The notes under the pieces are model-generated. The model saw only the letters and a list, made by a program, of their open reading frames with translations, did not search any database and had not been told where the DNA came from. A program made the translations under genes and the position numbers. From positions 6,627,772 to 6,691,771 of the forward strand of contig CAIIXF020000002.1 of the NCBI GenBank assembly GCA_903813345.2: 64,000 bases of DNA, given 5' to 3'. This document shows, piece by piece, positions 25,173 through 38,500 of the stretch; within the stretch, counting starts at the first letter, position 1, and each line of letters opens with the position of its first letter. The DNA is from Owenia fusiformis (taxonomy: Eukaryota; Annelida; Polychaeta; Sabellida; Oweniidae).

Positions 25173-27230
25173 TGCAAATCAAACATTCTTGTGTGCAAAA
25201 TCATCATTATATAATCTTAAATGTGAAAATATGATAAAGAATGTTGTTAAGAACAATTTTGACCTTAACCCTTGAACTTTCGAAAGTAGGTCAAACTTTC
25301 AAATTTCAACAATTTGATGATATCCTTGTGTTACATCAATTATTCAAAATTTCAAATGAGCTTGGGGTAATGTTCCTTCTAACCCTGGAGACATCTATAT
25401 TTTGACATCTAGGCAGGTTACCAAATGTCTTTTAGTAATTATTCAATAGTATAGGTTAATTCACAATCCACTTGAATCTATACAGCACTAGTATAGTCAA
25501 CGTCCAAAATGGCTGCCCTAATCATGTGCTATATTTTTGTTCAACTTGCTTCCGCAGGGCTGGCCAACATTAATTTTATTACTAAACTGTGCCCTATGTC
25601 ATAATGTTTACATTGAGGCATATATAAGAGTGGGTGAGGCCTGGGGAAGCAATAAACCGTTCGAATATATAAGCCACCTTGATACAACAAGGAAGTGAAA
25701 AAAACACACAGCATGATATAAAAAAGCAGGTCACATTTGATTGCATTCAATGAATAAAGGATTAGAGTGCCTCCAAACTATAAGGCATACATAACGCTTG
25801 GTAATGTTAAAATGTTTAATGTGAATATATTCTTAAACCTCAGAAAAATGATTATCAAGAGAGAAACACACAATTTTGGCAGAGAAATGGGTCACTCTTG
25901 GAATTACCTGAAAACATGTTCTTGAGTTGATTTAATTTCAAAATATGTATGGCATTAATAAGTTAAGACTATTACCTTAAGTTTATTATTTCATAAAAAT
26001 TAAACATGTGGTCGTACATTTGGAGTTTCACCTTATAGTGACGGATCCTTCACAATCTCTCGGCGATATGTCAAATCAAAATTCATTCTTACCCGTTTGT
26101 ATATTGTGACAAAACGCCCCCTCCCCTCTGCATTTTTCAAGTGACCTTTTTGCGTCTCCGATAACTATTTTAGAATGAGCTCTTTATATGTATGACACTT
26201 TTTGGCGTTAAAACCAAGGCGATTTGGGGTAAGAAGGACAAAGTTATAATAGTTGGAACTTCATGCAAATAAAATTGAAATTCATACAATATTGATTGTT
26301 ACATTTTTTCTAATACTAGAATAATATAAAATACCCTTATATCTGCAGGAAATTGGATTATTGCATGATTATTGCTTTATACATATCGTTTTATACATAA
26401 TCATTTAGCATATTAATATATGCTTAATTTCATGGAAATTGAGCCACTATATATTGACTAAGTATGAATTTATTAAAGGTAAAAAACGGTAAATCTCCAA
26501 GTATTCGTGAATTGCGTTCTCCTCACGAATTTCAGAGAACCCTTCCAAAAACTACTCAATGAATACCGTTGAAATTGTTTTTGTTTATACCTAAATGTTT
26601 TTACAAAGCGTTGAAATAAAATTATGATTTTCAAACGTTTAGATATACTTTCTTTATTCTCCCTACCCCCAATTTTTCAATTTCACTATTTCGATGTTTG
26701 TGACGTTGCTAGGCAACATCATCGACCGAAATTATATTGGATCAAAACCAAATTAAACATTTATACATCTGCAAACCAAATCACTGATTGGCATTTGTTG
26801 TACTACTTGAAATAGGAATGATAAGACAAAAACTAGTTGAACTTAAAATGCTGACAATTCGATTTCACGTTGAGTTGATTTTAATGGTATTTCTTTTTTT
26901 TCTGAAATAAGAAATAATTTACCCAAAGACAATTTAAAGTTTAAACAATTTTTGTAAAGATTGCTTGTCAAGGTTAGAACCAAATCTGCCAATATTTTAT
27001 TGAATATGTTTGGAATGAAATAATAATACAAAGCAAAATGTTCGTTGTGTTGCGTTACTAGGCATATTTGAATGCGCTTGAGATAGCAGACAAGATGGCC
27101 AGTGCCGCAGAAAGCCGGAAAAATATCGGAAATTGCTATTCTGGGCAACACCACTATGGATTGGGAAGTCCAACAATGTATAATATTACTTATATGAAAA
27201 TGAACATGTGCCGACCTATCAATATACATT
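25173..27230. other. Intergenic DNA, no gene seen
   Basis: AT-rich sequence. Open frames here (for example 26843-27229 on the minus strand) have low-complexity, AT-driven composition and no recognisable domain. I see no structured repeat. Confidence 0.6.
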
Positions 27231-27303
27231 ATTCGAACATGACTGTATTCACGCCTTCTAATAAACTGTGAACAAAGTCAGCATTTATCCCGGGGTATAT
27301 TCC
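27231..27303 (+). repeat. Dispersed repeat, copy inverted at 34262-34342
   Basis: This stretch, containing ACTGTATTCACGC and ACTGTGAACAAAGTCA and ending near CCCGGGG, reappears inverted at 34262-34342. The two copies face each other about 7 kb apart. They could be ends of one large element or two independent insertions of a small one; the sequence between them is not obviously transposon-like throughout. Confidence 0.6.
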
Positions 27304-27837
27304 TCAGCAAAACCCCGGGTAATACGAGTAATGTGTGACGTCATAATGTCGGGCTATAGAAATGCCAGACAATAATGACCATCCGAAATATATCCTAATG
27401 TAGTGGGAAGAAACGACAACCACTATGTTGATATTATCCATGATATCTCAATAATCTTTTTAGGGTAGTCAGAAAAATGTTAAATGCTTCTTCTCTGAAA
27501 ATGTGAAATGCGAAAATAAAATTTCAGAGCAAAATTAGCTTTACTCACTGAACACCCTGTAGTCATCCAAAATAGTAATAAATAACATCCGATGAATAAT
27601 TATAAGCAGGTATACACACATTTTAATAGCCTGTATATTGGGCATATATTTTATCTATGTAATGTTATTAGAAAAAAGCAACTCCCTGGAGTAGCGAATC
27701 CTACCAAATACATTTTATCAAATGCATTTTGGACATTGGGCTACATTAACCTGTGTGAAGTGACGTCAAGTATCAATTTCCTTCTCGGGTAGAAGTTTAT
27801 ACCAATAATACATTTATTTAAAATGTGGACCAAATCG

Positions 27838-28620
27838 AATGAATGGTATTTGTGTTATCAGGAAAATCATATTTTGAGAATATTCTGAGAAACAGTGGCA
27901 ATTTCTACTTCAACAGTCCTACGCCAAATTAAGTTATCAAAAATTATGAAATTCAGCAGTCATTTTAGAAATTCCTTCTTGATCAGATTTCTTTGTCAAT
28001 CAGGCATTCGCATAGCTTTAACGAAAACCATGAACTGGTATTTGAGCTATCAAAGATTATATTTTACCAATCACAAAATGAGGTCATTTTAGAAAAAACT
28101 TTAAACCACTTTTGATAAATTATCCCCTCCCCGGCTGATAGGGATGGGGGTCAGAGACTAAAATATCCATGAATGCCACCCTGATTCACTTGCCCTAAAA
28201 TCATTTTTCGTCCAGATCATGTGTTTCTACAACTGTGGCAAGTGTGTTGCTTTCCTGAAAAATATGATCTATAAAAGGTTCATCTGACATCGCTACTTGA
28301 GTTACTAAAAAACATTATTTCATAAAAATAGCGTCATTTTGAATTGAGCAGTCATCTTGTAAATTAAAATCATTAGAATCATATATCCCCAAAGCATGAG
28401 CATTTAAAAGTTGAAACATATGTGTCCACTGGTATTCGAGTTATCAAAGATTATATTTTATGAAAAGTGGTAGTCATTTTGAAATGAACGGCCATAATAG
28501 AAGTCCTCTTTTTAGTTGAGGTAGTTTGCCAATAAGACATAGCCAATAGAAATTGGACGATATGGTATTAAGTTATCAAATAATACATTTTTATGAAAAA
28601 TTCAGTGGGCATCTTGTTCT
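27838..28620. repeat. Degenerate repeat field
   Basis: A phrase of the form GGTATTTGAGTTATCAAAGATTATATTTT, followed by a GTCATTTTGAA-like phrase, recurs in decayed form near 27845, 28036, 28292, 28431 and 28564, at 130-260 bp spacing. Old tandem or dispersed repeat; no coding signal. Confidence 0.5.
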
Positions 28621-29800
28621 TCCTACATAGACCAGATGAAGAGAATGGAAGCCGCAGAGCTTTAAATGACAGACATAATTACGTCCTTTGCTTTATACCC
28701 CTTCCTTTGTTCGAACGAACGTAGGAACATACTGACGGACGTCCTTGCGATATCGCGCTACGAACTTCAATCGTTGGGTCAATTGGATAAATATTGGAAT
28801 CCGTCAATTGTTTTAATCTTTGAGAACTATTTGGACGAGGTTGAAGTAACTGCTTTTAAATCTGGATATTTCGAAATACGTACTACAGTTAGCTTTAGCA
28901 ACGTTGCAAAGCAGGCAAATCAAAACAATGGGGTAGGAATTTGTTTTAATAGTGAACTAATTTAATTTTCAAATGCATTTGAATATGAGAAACGAATGTA
29001 TGAACATTTGACCTAGAGTAAAATTTAGAGGGGAGGGAGATTTTGTGTTGTTAAAATTAATTGAATAGTATATGCTTTCATAATCTGGGCAACATTTGAT
29101 GTTTAGATTTTTCATTACTGATACTAGCAATATAGAAATTCATAATTATTACAAAATTTTGGTATTGATCTATTTTAGGGGTAAACAATCTTATGACGCA
29201 TTTACCGTGCATTGGATGATAAATAAGTAAAGAAAATCAAGACTGTATTTTTCTATGCCCGCGGTGCTAGTGAATTGCGAAATATTTTAATGAGTTGCAC
29301 GCTCATGTGTTTTAACAAATAAGCTCATTCAAGCGCACTAACAGTTACATACTTCTTTTGAAAGACATCGCGGTTTATTGCAATCGACCTTTTGTGGTGC
29401 TCTAGTAACAAGCCGACGTGGTTGACGCACACAGTTAGCCGACAAGATTGACATATTCTAATTAGTGGTGAAAGTGTGCTTGGATGAACAATTTTTGTTA
29501 AAACGTGTGACAATAGAATTTGCACATATTGTTTGTTTATATACATATTGTTATTTTGTGATACCTGGGGGATCTCAATAGAGAGGTTTCGCACAACGGG
29601 TTAACTAAAACGTATCCGCATCCGTATCTCGTTACGTTTACGGATACGTATTTCGATAATTTTCGTTTCGCAGTTCAATCCGTGTTTAATAGTACTGAAA
29701 ACTTTTTAAATAAAATAAATCATCACTAAAATGTGCAATACACCATTGAGAGGGTCAGCTTTCAGAATCACAACTCCATAAGTATTATTTGTGAATACAT

Positions 29801-31108
29801 TAGAGAGATTTCGCACATAAGTAAAAGTACAACTTATACGTATACGTATACTTTAAAGGGTCATGTCGAACTATTATATTTACTAAAATCAATTTTAAAT
29901 TGTACTTAATCGAACATAGCTATTCCCGATATAGAAAAACTCCATCAACCAGAGACTGGGAATGCACTGTCATCTGCACGTGTAGATTATGCACATTATA
30001 ATTAAATGCTTGCTTCCGTGTCCTAGTAGTTGTAGTGTATTATAAACACGATCCTTTAAAGTGAGTCATGGTCCTTTAAAGTTAGTCATTACATAAACAA
30101 GTTGATTATTTCAAAGTTTTCATGATCATTATAAGTTCAATGAACTTACAATAAAACGGTATATTTACGTAGATGATAAACGTATACAGTTGGATCTCCG
30201 TATAAAGCTTTACCTGCATGTGTGTGGAACAATAACCCAGATGCGAGTAGAAATAATCTTGATTTACGTCATTAAAAATTCAAAATTCAGTCAAAGTAAT
30301 ATCATATTTGAAATCTACATGTAAAATTACATCTAGAAATGTGGTTTTAAAAAGTGTTTATCAACTTTGAAAAATTAATTTTCTTTGAAAATGTGACTTC
30401 TAGCTCGGGGAGATTCCCCATAGACCCCATGCTATAAAATCACAAAAAATGAAATATATTTTCTTTGAGTGGACAGATAAAATTTTGCTTTACTGGAAAT
30501 ATTTTCATTAGTATAAGTATCAGACACATAAGGGTTATATGAAAATTGAGTCACTTAAATTGATAATATTCAAGTTTAAGGGAACTTTCTTATATACCTG
30601 CCATGTTAATTGACCCGAATCAGCCACCTGGTGGTGAAACTGGTAACTACCTACTCGCATTTGGGTAATTGACCGCAAGCATTTTTTAAAATTAATTGGC
30701 TGAGTAGGAACAGTATCCAATCAAATACTTTAACCATCAATTTGAAACACCAATCAAACCAGTAGGTTCTAGCGATTCCTGGAAACGACCCATTCAGTAG
30801 CTCAACAAATTACATACAGGGTGTTTCATAACGAGCATCTCCAAAAAGTCAATTTGAGAAGAGATGGGTCTATAACATATGTACTATATTTGAGCCTATT
30901 TTATTTTAGACAAATACATTTGGATCAACTAAACATGCTACAATTCAAGAAAGTACAAATGGCATCCCTTTGACCTTGATTTATTACAGTCCGAGAAGAT
31001 CTTTCCTGACGCGACGAAAAGCCCACATTATGAAACACCTTGTACGTTTACTTATAAGTATAAGTATACGTTATAAGTTGTACTTTTCGTATGTGCGAAA
31101 TCTCTCTA
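29801..31108. mobile_element. TIR element of ~1.3 kb (TAGAGAGATTTCGCAC ends)
   Basis: The left end (29801-29845, beginning TAGAGAGATTTCGCAC) and the right end (31064-31108) are inverted copies over about 45 bp. A third, related end in the left orientation sits at 29579. The inside has no transposase-like frame, so it is non-autonomous. Another element (30817-31042) is nested next to the right end. Confidence 0.65.
30817..31042. mobile_element. TA-flanked MITE (CAGGGTGTTTCATAA ends), nested
   Basis: The left end CAGGGTGTTTCATAA and the right end TTATGAAACACCTTG are inverted, and TA stands on both outer sides (30815-30816, 31043-31044). About 226 bp and non-coding. Tc1/mariner-type by its TA target. 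It lies inside the 29801-31108 element. Confidence 0.7.
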
Positions 31109-32547
31109 CTAATACATATCAACCTTTTCATCCCCAAGGGGTCATTTATTAATTTCACGAAATCAATTTCAAAATGAAGAATATCCCTAGGGCCAGAAAA
31201 CATTATTTCAGGGTTTACAATAACCAATTCAATTATACTTTGGGGACAATTTAAGGGTTTGAACACAGTCAGGCTGATATAGTGATCATTTAGTGAAGTG
31301 CAGTGACTGCATTATGTTAAAAATGGGTAAACATTTCTGTTTTCAGTAGAAATGATATTTGATATTCGAAATTAGTTGTACATTTGCGTTTACTTGTTTT
31401 TTCTTGAGAATATTAAGAATGCAGCAAGTGCGTTTTGACTTAACATGAAAGCATGCACGCTTGATGTAACATCATCATATCCCCTTTGACCTCATTATCT
31501 TTTTAAATATGCCCTTGTAAGTATTCTTATCAATGCTATAATTAGTTCCAAAGGAGCACACGCAATCTTAACAAATGGTATAAGTGATTCACTTTGTCAT
31601 ATCAAGCTCGAGTGAAATCCATCCAGCTAAATATTTGACCTCTATTGCAACACCTATTTACTCATATAGCATATTTTTATTTCATTCAAAAGTAGAATTC
31701 CATCGTAAGCATATGCATGATGTCTATTAAAGAGTAATTCCAATAAATAGTTCCTTAGACATAACAAACCAAGTAGGCATTCGTAGCATTGGCCAAGTCG
31801 GTCTCTTACTTATAATTATCTTGATTTCTATCCCATGGTGAAAGATATGACCGTCTAAAATCACTTATCATACTACACACGGGCCTTTAATTTCATGTTT
31901 TTGCATATTTTGATAATAATTCAAGATCAGATAAGTAAAAAATACCGACTTGGTGGAAGCAAAGTAACATATTTGATCATAGAAAAAGACACAAATGTAT
32001 CATTTATGCAATAAAAGTACATCTCCCCTGTTTTGTATGAAAGATCAACAAAAATATATTATGTAAAAGATAAATTGGCATTGCTTTGCTTGGATTCATT
32101 GAACAACAGGAGACCCCCTCGTCAGAGAATCAGAGAACGACACAAAGCTAACACCCATCATACCAGTTGAATATCTCACACAAGAGATTGCTTTATATAT
32201 GAATTCATGTAGGTACCAAACCTATAGCATACTAATAATGTGTATAAACATATTAATATACCCTTTCATTCTACCCAGAATCAACTGATTACCAACAACA
32301 TATAATTATGTGTAAATTGTGGATATACAGTACGATGATCAGACTGTGTATTGTCATTTTAAAGAAACTTATGGACAACCTGTATGATAAACCCACTGAT
32401 CTTTGATAGTCTGATCGCAATCATAATATTGCAGCTCCTTGCTTAACCGGGAAGTTTGGGAAAATTAGGCCTCACTCTCTTCAAAATAGAGCATTTTTAA
32501 AACTTTTGACTGCTCGAGTAAAATGCTTTATCATTTCTGATTTTCAG

Positions 32548-35500
32548 AAAGCAGTTTAGAATAATCCTTGTTGCAGCTGTGGTGTTCCTGGTGTTGTCAA
32601 TATGGAACGGAATGGTTTGTACACAATAATTCAAAATGATATCATTAGTGCATATAACAAAATAGTGCCGTGGGTTCTGGGCTCACATGGTGTTGCTCAA
32701 AAGTGAATGATGGCTAAAATGACAAGAAATAAAAAAACGAATATAATTTTTGCTGATATTTTGAAACAAAATTATTTCATACAACTTATCTTTCCAAAGA
32801 CATGGCTTTTTACAATGCAGAACACCTGAAATTATTTGTAAAGCTAGGAAATGGGCCAAAGGTGAATTTTGTGAGACAAAAATGGCGACCATTTTGAAAA
32901 TAGGCGAGCTTTTGAACCAGGAGTCATAGGGAGTTGTTGAAGAAACAGGACTTCAAACAGGAATCCTATCGACAGAGGTTTTAAGGCAAATGGTCCAAAA
33001 GTGGATTTCACAAGACAGATGGACAAATCGATGTTTCCGACTTGGAGACTGGATTTTATCTATCCCACATCATTTGAGACTGAATACTCTATCTTTTATG
33101 AGTACTAGTATCTACAACTACTTTTAATGTTATTGGCTATCATTTTTTTCAATTTTTCTTTAACATGTATTGTAATGACTTCAGTATGAATGAAATGTCC
33201 CTTGGTGTTCTGGTCCTGAATTGTGATATTGGTTCTCGATTGGAGGGGAGGGGGATGTTAGACTATCAGTTATCACACGTTTCAGCATGTGATACAGGAA
33301 ATATTCCACGAAAGGTAATACTGTATCATCCACGAAAGCGAAGCTTGAGTGGTGATACATTGTTACCCGAGTGGAATATTTCCTGTATCACATAAGCTGA
33401 AACGTGTGATGACGATTTTATCACATGTCTAGGAATTTTGAAGCATTTTGATTTGGTCAGTTATGATTGTGTTCAGTACCCCGTGTACTTCTGGTAACTA
33501 TTATAATTTTTGATTTCGCTTTGAAACAATATGACGTCATACCGTTGTATTCGTACTTGTTTCTGAAATAGTATGACGTCATATTGTTTTCCTTAGCTAG
33601 AAGTGATATAATCAGTGACGTCACATCGTTGCTATTGATCATCACTGGTTGGCTCTAGTAACGTGTGAGACGGCCGTGTGAGACGGGAAAACTCACATGG
33701 TAATCAACCAATCAGATTACTGGAATTTTACAGAGCATGTGATAAATTGTTTCTTTTCACGTTTGATCATGGTTTTGGGATATATTGGGTCTACTTTTCT
33801 TATCACAGATTTACACTTACAGTTTGCTTTTCTTGTTGGGTTTCTTTAAGTCTTAGTCACCCTTCCATTTGGCATTTGCGCTTATATATTTAACTAAAAT
33901 GGCTTCAAATAAAAAAAACGGATATAATTTTTTGCTGATTTTTTGTAACAAAATTATTTCATACAAATACTCTTCACATTGACATGCCTTTTTACAATGC
34001 AGGACACCTGACTTCATTTGTAAAGCTAGGAAATGGGTCAAAATGAATTTCACGAGACAGAAATGGTGGCCATCTTGAAAATAAGCGAGCTTTTGAACCA
34101 GGAATCACAGGAGAGTTTTCTGTATTGATGTTGAACAAAGATTACTTAAAACGGAAATCCTATCGACAGAGGTTTTAAAAAATGTTCATTTCCACTTTTT
34201 TCATTTTTAATTCCGGTTGAGCGTTTGCACTGAACGAAACACTTAGTACAGAACCAGGGCATTGATCTCGAATATGCCCCGGGTGAAACATTGACTTTGT
34301 TCACAGTTTATAAAAAGCGTGAATACAGTCATGTTCGAATATTGAATAATGCCACAATAAAGCAATTATAATGTATAGTCAGATATGCGCGTGTACGAAA
34401 AGTTTATTCAATGAACTCTCACCAGGAAATTTTTAGACCCCGGATTTTTAGCGGTATCGTGACTACTTTTTTTCGCAGTATCGCGACTACTTCTCCTCCA
34501 TGTGAGATCAGAGATATCCTGTTAGATTACTTTTTAACATACTTCTAAGATTATCTTGCTATTTTAATCCCAATATTTATTTCTAAAAGATTTCTGACTT
34601 CTTATTCCTTGTTTGTATCCAGAGTTTTACCACAAATAATGTGACAAAAATGTAAAATTAGACTCTGGAAAAAACTTTAGACTCCGGAAAAGCTATTAGG
34701 CTCTAGAGCAAGAGATATTTAAGACATTAGACTCCGGAGAATCTCCGAAGTCTAAAAGCCTAGTGAGAACCCAGCTAAACGAAACACGACTACCTGGCGA
34801 TTCACGAGTATTGACTAATTCCTTGATGAAAATGTGACAAATATGAAATGCATTAAATTTCAAAAATTTGGTCTCAAACTACCAGATTCTATTGATTGAA
34901 ATTCTCAGTTTAGATATGTACTAAGTAGTCCACTACAGAACTGGCAGCGTGCAAATGAAGAACTGTTCGTTACACGAGACGATTGGGATGTTCCGCACAA
35001 CTTCACAAAGCAAATGCTCAATGCGACATCGATTACTGAAACATTGGAAATTCTTAGCAATTATCTTGAAAACAAACAGGTACTATTGCGTATGAATACA
35101 TTTGTAAAAGTAACATGTATAAAGATTTTCGCCCTCAAACATCAAATTATATCAACTATTCATTTTAAGCCGAAGATTAAGAACGTAGAGTCCATTTCAC
35201 TGCTTCATTTCGTCAGTAGAACGGCAAAAATAAGAAATTGGGAGACCATTGTGCAATAATATATGGAAAAGTATATTTGTAATGTACATGAATGACATTT
35301 GTAAATTTCAGATTTTTTTGTGCAATAAGCCTGTACCGTCCTGTAATTTGAAGAATTTCAGCCATGTTAATCTTATTGAAAATAACATGGCAGAGAAACA
35401 TCCAAATATAAGAGGCCACACACTTTATAAGCCAAACTAGAAGCAATCCAAGATATACAAATGTCATTCATGTACATTATGAATATACTTTTCCATATAT

Positions 35501-38500
35501 TACTTTGGTGCCGTTTAAAAAACATGGCTACAGATAGGACACCGAAACATATATCAAAATGGTCTCTTCGACATCATAAATCTTGGGAAAATCTCACCCG
35601 GAAAATGTTACAAGATCTGGACTTTACTCAGCTTATCAACAATGATACTATATCTCGAGTTAAATGCCATCTTAACGAGGTCAAAGAAGCATTTTTTTAG
35701 ATTGTGTTAAGGAAATTCCTGACTTTCACCAGCTTAACCATATTCAACAATTTTGCAATATTATGTCAACACAGAGCCTACAAAGGACACTATCCAAAAC
35801 ACTTATAAAAATGATTTTAAAAAGACGTACTCTACTGTGATAATTTAACCTTTTATATAGTCATACTGAATCTAGTCTCTCATAGGTCGACACCGGCCGG
35901 GCCAGACGATTTTAATATTATTGTTTTATAATTGTATGTATTTAAAATGGCGTGAGACATAAATAAAATATAACATAACATAACATAACATATTATTGCA
36001 CAATGGTCTCCCAATTTCTTATTTTTGCCGTTCTACTGACGAAATGAAGCAGTGAAATGGACTCTAGTCAACATTGGAAACTGAAATACTCATTGGACTT
36101 TGTTTTGATAATAAGCACTTAGAAGTTTGTTTATTGACCAAATCTACATAAATTAAACCGTTGAAGATATGATACCCAATTTGATATACCATTGACATTG
36201 TTGACATTTTTATATATTCTGTATTGTATATAAGCCTATATGTATGTGCATGCATTTTACCTATTTCTTAAAGGTATGGTGCCCCGAGAAAAGAAGGTTT
36301 GGACACAGAAAAGATGGTGGAAAAGATATATGCGTGGCACGTCCATTTAACCTCGTTCATAGGCAGTGTACAGTTTATTCATTTGGGTAATAAACATATT
36401 TGAGTCGTCATAGTTGTATGTTCAAAAATAAAGTAAAAACTATGAGAAATTAAAATATAAAGTTTCTATACGATAACGGCTAATTGATATAACAAATTAT
36501 TACATGAGGAACATCTAATGCCAACACCTTTTGATTTTATATTATAACATAGGAGGTAACTAGATCCCGATCAACAGGTCAACTATTACCATAATACTCA
36601 TATACTAGGACATTCATTCGGGTTTTAAGACTCTAAAGAAGTAGCAGGCCTGTAGCCAGGATTTCTCAAGTGGGGTTCTCTTTTTGTTAAATTTACATCC
36701 AGATTTGCACCGCGCGCAATACCTAATTCAGTTACTTAATTATCATTGACATACTTTCCTTCGGATAATGAATGGATCTTAAAGATATGCCTATCTTCGT
36801 GGTCAGCCTGAGCGTTATAATCAAAGATGTAACCGTCTAAAATTGTTTGCAATAACATATACGTCTTGCAAATTCTGCTGCAAGATTAACTTTTAATGTC
36901 AATTAAGTTAGCTTTTTTGTCACTAGTTTGTCTATATGGGCCAAGACTCAGCACGATCAAATATTGATCATAAAAGAGTATAAAGTTCGATCCTTTCTTT
37001 TTTAATTGTTATACAGTTATATGTAATCAGTTCATTCTGACACTAATCTTATTTTATTTAAGATTTAAATTTTAAAAATACACTTCATTAAAATATTGAT
37101 TCTAAAAGATATACTGTTGCGTCATTGTGAAATCGTAACCTTTCAGAAAAAACATCATTAAAAATTGAATTAAATGGCCAATTAGTATTACTATAATATT
37201 CGGATAAAATGATTTTGCTTCTAGACACCACATGAGCTCCAATTACAGATACGAACAGAACTAATGTGTTACATATATCACAGTAAATGGTTGAATTCTA
37301 TTATAGCACGATTGAATATTGATCATAAAAGAGTATATACCGTTCCTACAATTCTCATTTATTAAATTGTAATAGCGTATGTAATCCATTTCATTCTGAC
37401 GCTAATCTTATTTTATTTAAGATTTAAATTCAAAAATACACTTCATTATAAAATATTGATTATAAAAGATACACCGTTGCTTCATTGTGAATTCGAAACT
37501 TTTCAGAAAAAATCTATTGTTATGATTGAATTAAATGGCCAATTACTGTTTTTATCATAGGTTCTGGGCCGATATAAAGATGGCAGCACCAACAGAATCC
37601 AGTATTATCTTTTTCTTTAAAGAGAAACACAGATAAACACAGAACGATTACCATGCCATCTTTATTTAAAAATGATTTCTATCGCCCCTGAGCCTATGGT
37701 TTAATATCCTGATGTCGAAATGATTTTGCTCCTACTAGACCAGGTGTAAAAGGGTAGAAGTTCCTATCAAATTATGGTCCTACTCTCCGATTTATATGGT
37801 AACCTAAATACAACTCTTTCCCTCATTATCTTATACACAATCAGGGCCAGTAAGGGCCGATAAGAAAGGGGACCATAATCCCTGGGCCCGTCCCTGGGGG
37901 ACCATCATTTCTTTCACACCGGCCTTGTTATAGTTTCGAACAGGACACATGCCTTGGTCACATTTGCTACGATTTATAGGAAACAAACAAATATATATAA
38001 AAATGCATGTTATAATAATAATATTAATCTCTTAACATAAGTATATACAAACATGTTGGCATCTGCATGGGCATCTCATGAATTGACTGTGACACTCTCT
38101 TGCGTATGAAGTCGCGTTGTTTGCGGCTTGTGAATGAAAGTTGAATTCTCCTTCAAGGCAAATGAAAATCAGTAGCCCGATAATTATGTGGATGGTGCTA
38201 TATTTGAAAACACCATAATGTTGATGGTGCCGCGTTAGTCTGAAAGCGCCATAATATGGATGGTACTTAGGTCTGTAAGCCCCATAATGTGAATGGTGCT
38301 TGGTTCGTAAAGCCCATAGGTTCTGGGCCGATATAGAGATGGCAGCACCAACAGAATCCAGTATTATCTTTTTTTCTAAAGAGAAACATAGATAAACACA
38401 GATCGATTACCATGACATCTTTATTAAAAAATGATTTCTATCGCCCTTAGCCTATGGTAAAGCCCCATAATGTGAATGGTGCTGGAGTCTGGAGCGCCAT

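Noticed and set aside
26843-27229. 128-codon minus-strand frame
   Set aside because: Hydrophobic/Asn-Lys-rich composition of AT-rich DNA; no domain, no splice context.
28666-28965. 99-codon open frame with fairly balanced composition
   Set aside because: A TAA directly precedes the ATG, no domain is recognised and no flanking exons fit. A GT near 28931 could be a donor, but the case is too weak to call a gene.
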